Origin: a virus
DNA: 23,576 bases
Virus record (IMG/VR): IMGVR_UViG_3300042381_000237
Location: 1 to 23,576 of that record
Direction: 5' to 3' (one strand)
Part shown: positions 21,276 through 23,576 of the stretch, piece after piece
How the letters are laid out: each line of letters begins with the position of its first letter
Position numbering within the stretch: position 1 is the first letter of the stretch
The notes under the pieces: generated by a model
The model's input: only the letters and a program-made list of their open reading frames with translations
Database searches by the model: none
Told to the model about the DNA's origin: nothing
Program-made: the position numbers and the translations under genes

Positions 21276-21560
21276 TTACCACTTGACCTTATCGGCCCAA
21301 TACGCTGCGCTCATCTTGCCCTTGGAGATGTTCTCGGCGTGCCTAGCCTTGAATGACTCTCGGCGAGCCTGTGACGCCTTGGACTCGCCCTCCGTCTTCG
21401 GCGACCCGGATACGCCTTGCTGGCCGAAGCGAATGGTCTTCACTTGGTCGCCGGCCTTGGCCACAACAACATGGCTTTTGGTCGGATGCGATGGCGTGCG
21501 CTTGGGCTTGTTGTAGCCCTCGACGCCAGCCCGATCCAGTCTTGAGTCTTTGGCGCCCAT
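21276..21560 (-). CDS. Small basic conserved phage protein (DUF6321-like)
   Basis: 94 residues, strongly basic. Core segments AGVEGYNKPKRTPSHPTKSHVVVAKAGDQVKTIRFGQQGVSG and KARHAENISKGKMSAAYWADKVKW match a widely shared phage protein group known as DUF6321. The family occurs in structural gene clusters of cyanophages and many podoviruses; function is not established, though its basic charge and 'FKARHxxNIxKGKMSAAYWADKVKW' tail suggest nucleic-acid or virion binding. It lies between the gp10-like gene (three bases away) and the 44-residue gene. Confidence 0.82.
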   Translation of the reverse strand: MGAKDSRLDRAGVEGYNKPKRTPSHPTKSHVVVAKAGDQVKTIRFGQQGVSGSPKTEGESKASQARRESFKARHAENISKGKMSAAYWADKVKW

Positions 21561-21566
21561 GATGCC

Positions 21567-21701
21567 CTAGTCAAGCAAAATATACGCGCCATCCTCTTGC
21601 AGCAGGAAGAACCCATCCTCCTGCAACAGCGCTCCGGCAACTGGGCCGCCACCGATATTCCAGAATCGAATACGGAAGCGCAGCCGAGTCAGCGGGTACA
21701 T
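21567..21701 (-). CDS. 44-residue phage protein with LLQEDG repeat motif
   Basis: A short ATG-to-TAG frame with GAGGG about eight bases upstream, starting two bases from the stop of the previous gene. The sequence opens MYPLTRLRFRIRFWNIGGG and ends in LLQEDGFFLLQEDGAYILLD. This doubled 'LLQEDG' unit is nearly the same as one inside the gp10-like protein (LLQENGFFLLQENGEYILLE). Short proteins with this motif are encoded among structural genes in many phages and are often missed. It may be a small virion component that docks in the same way as the gp10 segment. Function unknown. Confidence 0.7.
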   Translation of the reverse strand: MYPLTRLRFRIRFWNIGGGPVAGALLQEDGFFLLQEDGAYILLD

Positions 21702-21702
21702 C

Positions 21703-22005
21703 TCAGAAGCCCTCGCCAGGCATGACGTGCAGGGACGTGCCGGCTGCGGAGATGTACGCCATTAGGCTGTAATCGCCGGGCTTGGTGATGGTTACCTGTG
21801 CGCCTCCCGGCACCGGGTAATCTGCCGTGGTTGCGACCACCGGGGCGGTTTCACCAAAGCGGATGTAGCAGACATTTGCGCCGAGGTTGGTCAAACAGAC
21901 GGTCTGCGTAGCGCCGGTAACCGTTGCGGTGGCCGATGCCGCTCCTGGGGACACGATGACGCCACGGTTGTAGCCTGGCGAAAATGGGGCTGAGTTGTAA
22001 GGCAT
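21703..22005 (-). CDS. Small beta-rich structural protein
   Basis: 100 residues. PYNSAPFSPGYNRGVIVSPGAASATATVTGATQTVCLTNLGANVCYIRFGETAPVVATTADYPVPGGAQVTITKPGDYSLMAYISAAGTSLHV is a single small beta-sandwich in pattern, as in phage capsid decoration or tail proteins. 'VCLTNLGANVCYIRFGE...A....D.pvp.Ga.v.itkp.d...maYIsaaGtSLhV' is a frequent phage motif. A strong site GAGCGAACCC lies just upstream (AGGAGCG, seven bases). It lies in the cluster of small genes between the gp4-like and gp10-like genes. Precise role unknown. Confidence 0.75.
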   Translation of the reverse strand: MPYNSAPFSPGYNRGVIVSPGAASATATVTGATQTVCLTNLGANVCYIRFGETAPVVATTADYPVPGGAQVTITKPGDYSLMAYISAAGTSLHVMPGEGF

Positions 22006-22023
22006 TGGGTTCGCTCCTGAAAA

Positions 22024-22479
22024 TTAGCCGATGCGATACCAAGAGTTGGTCGCTTGGTAAAAACGCATGGTGAAGAACGCATTGGCGGCCAAGGTGGTCG
22101 GCGCTCCGAATGCCGCGGCAGCGCCGTTGAGCGCCAACGTGAATGCCGTGATGATCTGCGTGGTGGTCACCAGCAACTGCGTCCCGTCTGGCGTGCCGGT
22201 ATTGAGCGGGAGCGTGATCGTGCCGGTGGCCAGCGTGCCGGCTGGCTGCAGCAACATCCACTGCTGTTCGCTGACTGGCGTTGGAACGGTGACGTTGAAC
22301 CCGGCGCCTGGGGTGTAGAGGTTGGTGGAGACGGTCGGCGCTGCAAAGACGGTCTGAAAGTACGTCAGCAACTGGGTAACGCTGACCTTGCGAGCATCGC
22401 CGTTGTTCGGGACGTAGATCGGCAGAAGATCGCCGCCGGATATCTGACTGAGGCCTGCTAGTTGATTGATCGTCGGCAT
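22024..22479 (-). CDS. Small structural protein with fibre-type N-terminus
   Basis: 151 residues. The N-terminus, INQLAGLSQISGGDLLPIYVPNNGDARKVSVTQLLTYF, is the same kind of module as in the 355-residue fibre (I-x-x-L ... LPI ... KQVSV-x-L). The remaining ~100 residues are beta-rich (YTPGAGFNVTVPTPVSEQQWMLLQPAGTLATGTITLPL, NTGTPDGTQLLVTTTQIITAFTL, TMRFYQATNSWYRIG). This two-part architecture is common in phage structural proteins placed next to tail completion genes. A fibre adaptor or virion decoration role is inferred only from the shared module. An AAAGAGG site lies about seven bases before the ATG. Confidence 0.72.
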   Translation of the reverse strand: MPTINQLAGLSQISGGDLLPIYVPNNGDARKVSVTQLLTYFQTVFAAPTVSTNLYTPGAGFNVTVPTPVSEQQWMLLQPAGTLATGTITLPLNTGTPDGTQLLVTTTQIITAFTLALNGAAAAFGAPTTLAANAFFTMRFYQATNSWYRIG

Positions 22480-22491
22480 GTGTGGCCTCTT

Positions 22492-22974
22492 TCAGGTGTA
22501 TTCGAGCGGGCCGTCCTGGCCGGCCAGGGTTGGGTAGACAGGCCTGGCCAGGAATGGATTGTCGTAGACCCTCCAAGGCTTGTTGCCTGCGCCAGATGGC
22601 ATGGTTCCTGGCATCTGTTGCTCAATCGGCATGGCGGCCCTGGACAGGAGGGTATTGTACGTCTCCTTGGCTGTCATCTTGGTGTCTGGCATGACCTGCT
22701 TGCCGTAGGACGGAGCCAGTTTCACGCCGAGATTGGTGTAGATCGCTTCGTTGGATGAATCCGGGACGTTGGTCTGCTCGTCCAGATCGCTGTCCTGCGG
22801 GCTCGAGGGGAGCGGGTAGCCCAAGCGGATGCCAAGCGCATTCCACGATGCAATCATGGTATCAAGTCGGCGCAGAGCGCTGTCGAGTTGCTCCGGCGTG
22901 AGATCAAATACGTAGGACGCCAGCCCGATTTCCTCGAAGGCCTGCGTTACGAACTGGCGCTTGGTCCATCCCAT
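22492..22974 (-). CDS. Tail accessory factor / head completion protein, P22 gp4-like
   Basis: 160 residues (P22 gp4 is 166). The opening TKRQFVTQAFEEIGLASYVFDLTPEQLDSALRRLDTMIASWNALGIRLGYPLP is diagnostic of this family: 'A.eeiGl....fdltpeql..aL.rLd.Mia.W...Girl.Y..p'. Further on, LGVKLAPSYGKQVMPDTKMTAKETYNTLLSRAAMPIEQQMPGTMPSGAGNK fits the C-terminal region. Gp4 binds the portal after DNA packaging and forms the platform for gp10. Some gp4 proteins also have muramidase activity, which sequence here does not decide. Upstream is the SAP/HeH-like gene with three bases between them. Confidence 0.9.
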   Translation of the reverse strand: MGWTKRQFVTQAFEEIGLASYVFDLTPEQLDSALRRLDTMIASWNALGIRLGYPLPSSPQDSDLDEQTNVPDSSNEAIYTNLGVKLAPSYGKQVMPDTKMTAKETYNTLLSRAAMPIEQQMPGTMPSGAGNKPWRVYDNPFLARPVYPTLAGQDGPLEYT

Positions 22975-22977
22975 TGC

Positions 22978-23388
22978 TCAGACTCCTGTGATTCGGTGCT
23001 GGATCAATTGTCCCAGCTTTCTGTCCGGCGTGCGACCGTCGAAGCGAATGTCTAGCTCTCGCGCTTTGAGCTCAAGCTCTTGCCGCGTTGGTGGTGCGTC
23101 ATCCTTTGGGGCTGGTGCTGCCGCTTTGGCCAACTCGCGCCAGTCTAGAGGCTTTGAGGGCTTGTGCTTCTTGACTGGCTTGCGCAGCCACTTGGCCTTG
23201 ATCTTAACCGGGCCGCCGGCCTTGTCGCCAGCAGCGATGATAGCCTCATCGGACGATGCAAACCAGCCGGCTGCCAGCTTGGCGTCGGCCTGCTCTTGGG
23301 TCTGTACGCCGATGATCTTGTAGGTGCCAGTGCCGCCAGGCTTTGGGATTTGCCCTGGCGACTGGTAGAGCATGGCCGGGAGTTGCAT
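22978..23388 (-). CDS. Head-completion-region protein with HeH/SAP-like C-terminus
   Basis: 136 residues. The N-terminal half (LPAMLYQSPGQIPKPGGTGTYKIIGVQTQEQADAKLAAGWFASSDEAIIAAG) has a 'Tyr-x-x-Val.....eq.dA.laaGWf.s.deAi' pattern common in phage proteins near portal and coat genes. The middle is Lys/Pro/Ala-rich linker. The end, TRQELELKARELDIRFDGRTPDRKLGQLI, has the helix-extension-helix layout of HeH/SAP-type nucleic-acid-binding motifs. It starts from an ATG overlapping the previous stop (TAATG) and precedes the gp4-like gene. Role unproven. Confidence 0.72.
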   Translation of the reverse strand: MQLPAMLYQSPGQIPKPGGTGTYKIIGVQTQEQADAKLAAGWFASSDEAIIAAGDKAGGPVKIKAKWLRKPVKKHKPSKPLDWRELAKAAAPAPKDDAPPTRQELELKARELDIRFDGRTPDRKLGQLIQHRITGV

Positions 23389-23576
23389 TACTTCTTGGCC
23401 TTCATAGGCTTGGCTGTTTTTGCAGATGCAATGAATGCGGCCTTTGTTGGTGCGCCTTCGGTGCCGGGTTTGCGCATACGCTCAGGCGTCTTGCCTGCGG
23501 CCTTCTGGCTTGCAATGCGCTTGCGCTTGGCCTGAATGTTGGAGTAGAGACCGTCTTGCCAAGCGCAAGCGCATTG
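23388..23576 (-). CDS. Conserved phage protein near portal/coat genes (partial, edge)
   Basis: An open minus-strand frame runs from the right edge to a TAA at 23388-23390. The readable part ends KMPKATKAS...: in N-to-C order it contains QDGLYSNIQAKRKRIAS, GTPERMRKPGTEGAPTKAAF and ends AKTAKPMKAKK. 'DGLYxNIxAKRxRI....eRMRKPG..GAPT..AF..aAKTAK' is a common motif of a small basic phage protein lying next to head genes. The few residues before QDGLYS come from the second arm of an inverted repeat that ends at the window edge, so they may not be natural. The start is not in the window. Confidence 0.7.
   Translation of the reverse strand, partial: QCACAWQDGLYSNIQAKRKRIASQKAAGKTPERMRKPGTEGAPTKAAFIASAKTAKPMKAKK
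23513..23576. repeat. Perfect 19-base inverted repeat ending at the window edge
   Basis: Bases 23513-23531 and 23558-23576 are exact reverse complements, separated by 26 bases. The outer end of the second arm is the last base of the window, so the arms may be longer than seen. The first arm lies in normal coding sequence, while the second falls where the conserved DGLYS start of that protein would be expected. A fold-back read or assembly error is the simplest reading; a real terminal palindrome is the alternative. Confidence 0.85.

Overview
This window is a piece of a tailed double-stranded DNA bacteriophage genome. It shows no bacterial housekeeping genes, tRNA, rRNA, transposase, integrase or CRISPR array. 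The virion genes on the minus strand follow the order of the P22-like short-tailed phages: tail accessory factor (gp4-like), packaged-DNA stabilisation protein (gp10-like), a tail-needle-position protein, three ejection-protein candidates (gp7/gp20/gp16 positions), then a tailspike with a P22-type head-binding domain. Gene style, fairly high GC and protein flavour suggest a host among Betaproteobacteria (Burkholderiales-like), but this is inference from resemblance and no host marker is present. Terminase, portal, scaffold, coat and DNA polymerase are not in the window and presumably lie beyond its ends.

Left block, plus strand, 1-7672. It opens with the tail of a helix-turn-helix protein, then a coupled DNA-processing cassette: a Cas4/RecB-like PD-(D/E)XK nuclease, an SF2 helicase with a zinc ribbon, a small Cys-rich protein and a VRR-NUC nuclease. 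A 57-base gap follows, then a run of very small genes that includes three single-membrane-span peptides and a NrdR-like zinc-ribbon ORF. The lysis genes are a T4-type lysozyme and a three-span holin. After them come seven small unknown genes and an XF1762-like acetyltransferase. Nearly every junction is an ATGA-type or short overlap, so the block is probably translated as coupled operons.

Right block, minus strand, 7667-23576, read from right to left. It runs: a partial conserved phage protein at the window edge, a SAP/HeH-like small protein, the gp4-like protein, three small structural or unknown proteins including an unlisted 44-residue gene, a DUF6321-like protein, the gp10-like protein, a tail-needle-like protein with a jelly-roll tip, two small proteins, and three ejection-protein candidates. 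The last genes are the receptor-binding set: tailspike, repeat-rich fibre, a small fibre-associated protein and a double-LamG protein, followed by two small membrane-associated proteins. The two blocks converge at 7667-7672 with overlapping stop codons.

One gene breaks the minus-strand operon: an HNH-AP2 homing-type endonuclease on the plus strand at 17283-17762, a likely mobile gene. The points most worth checking are the zinc-ribbon/membrane-protein overlap in which the downstream ribosome binding site is written inside the conserved zinc-ribbon motif, the AT-rich jelly-roll tip on the needle protein, a 44-residue gene that repeats a motif found inside the gp10-like protein, and a perfect 19-base inverted repeat ending exactly at the right edge of the window, which may be an assembly or amplification artefact.
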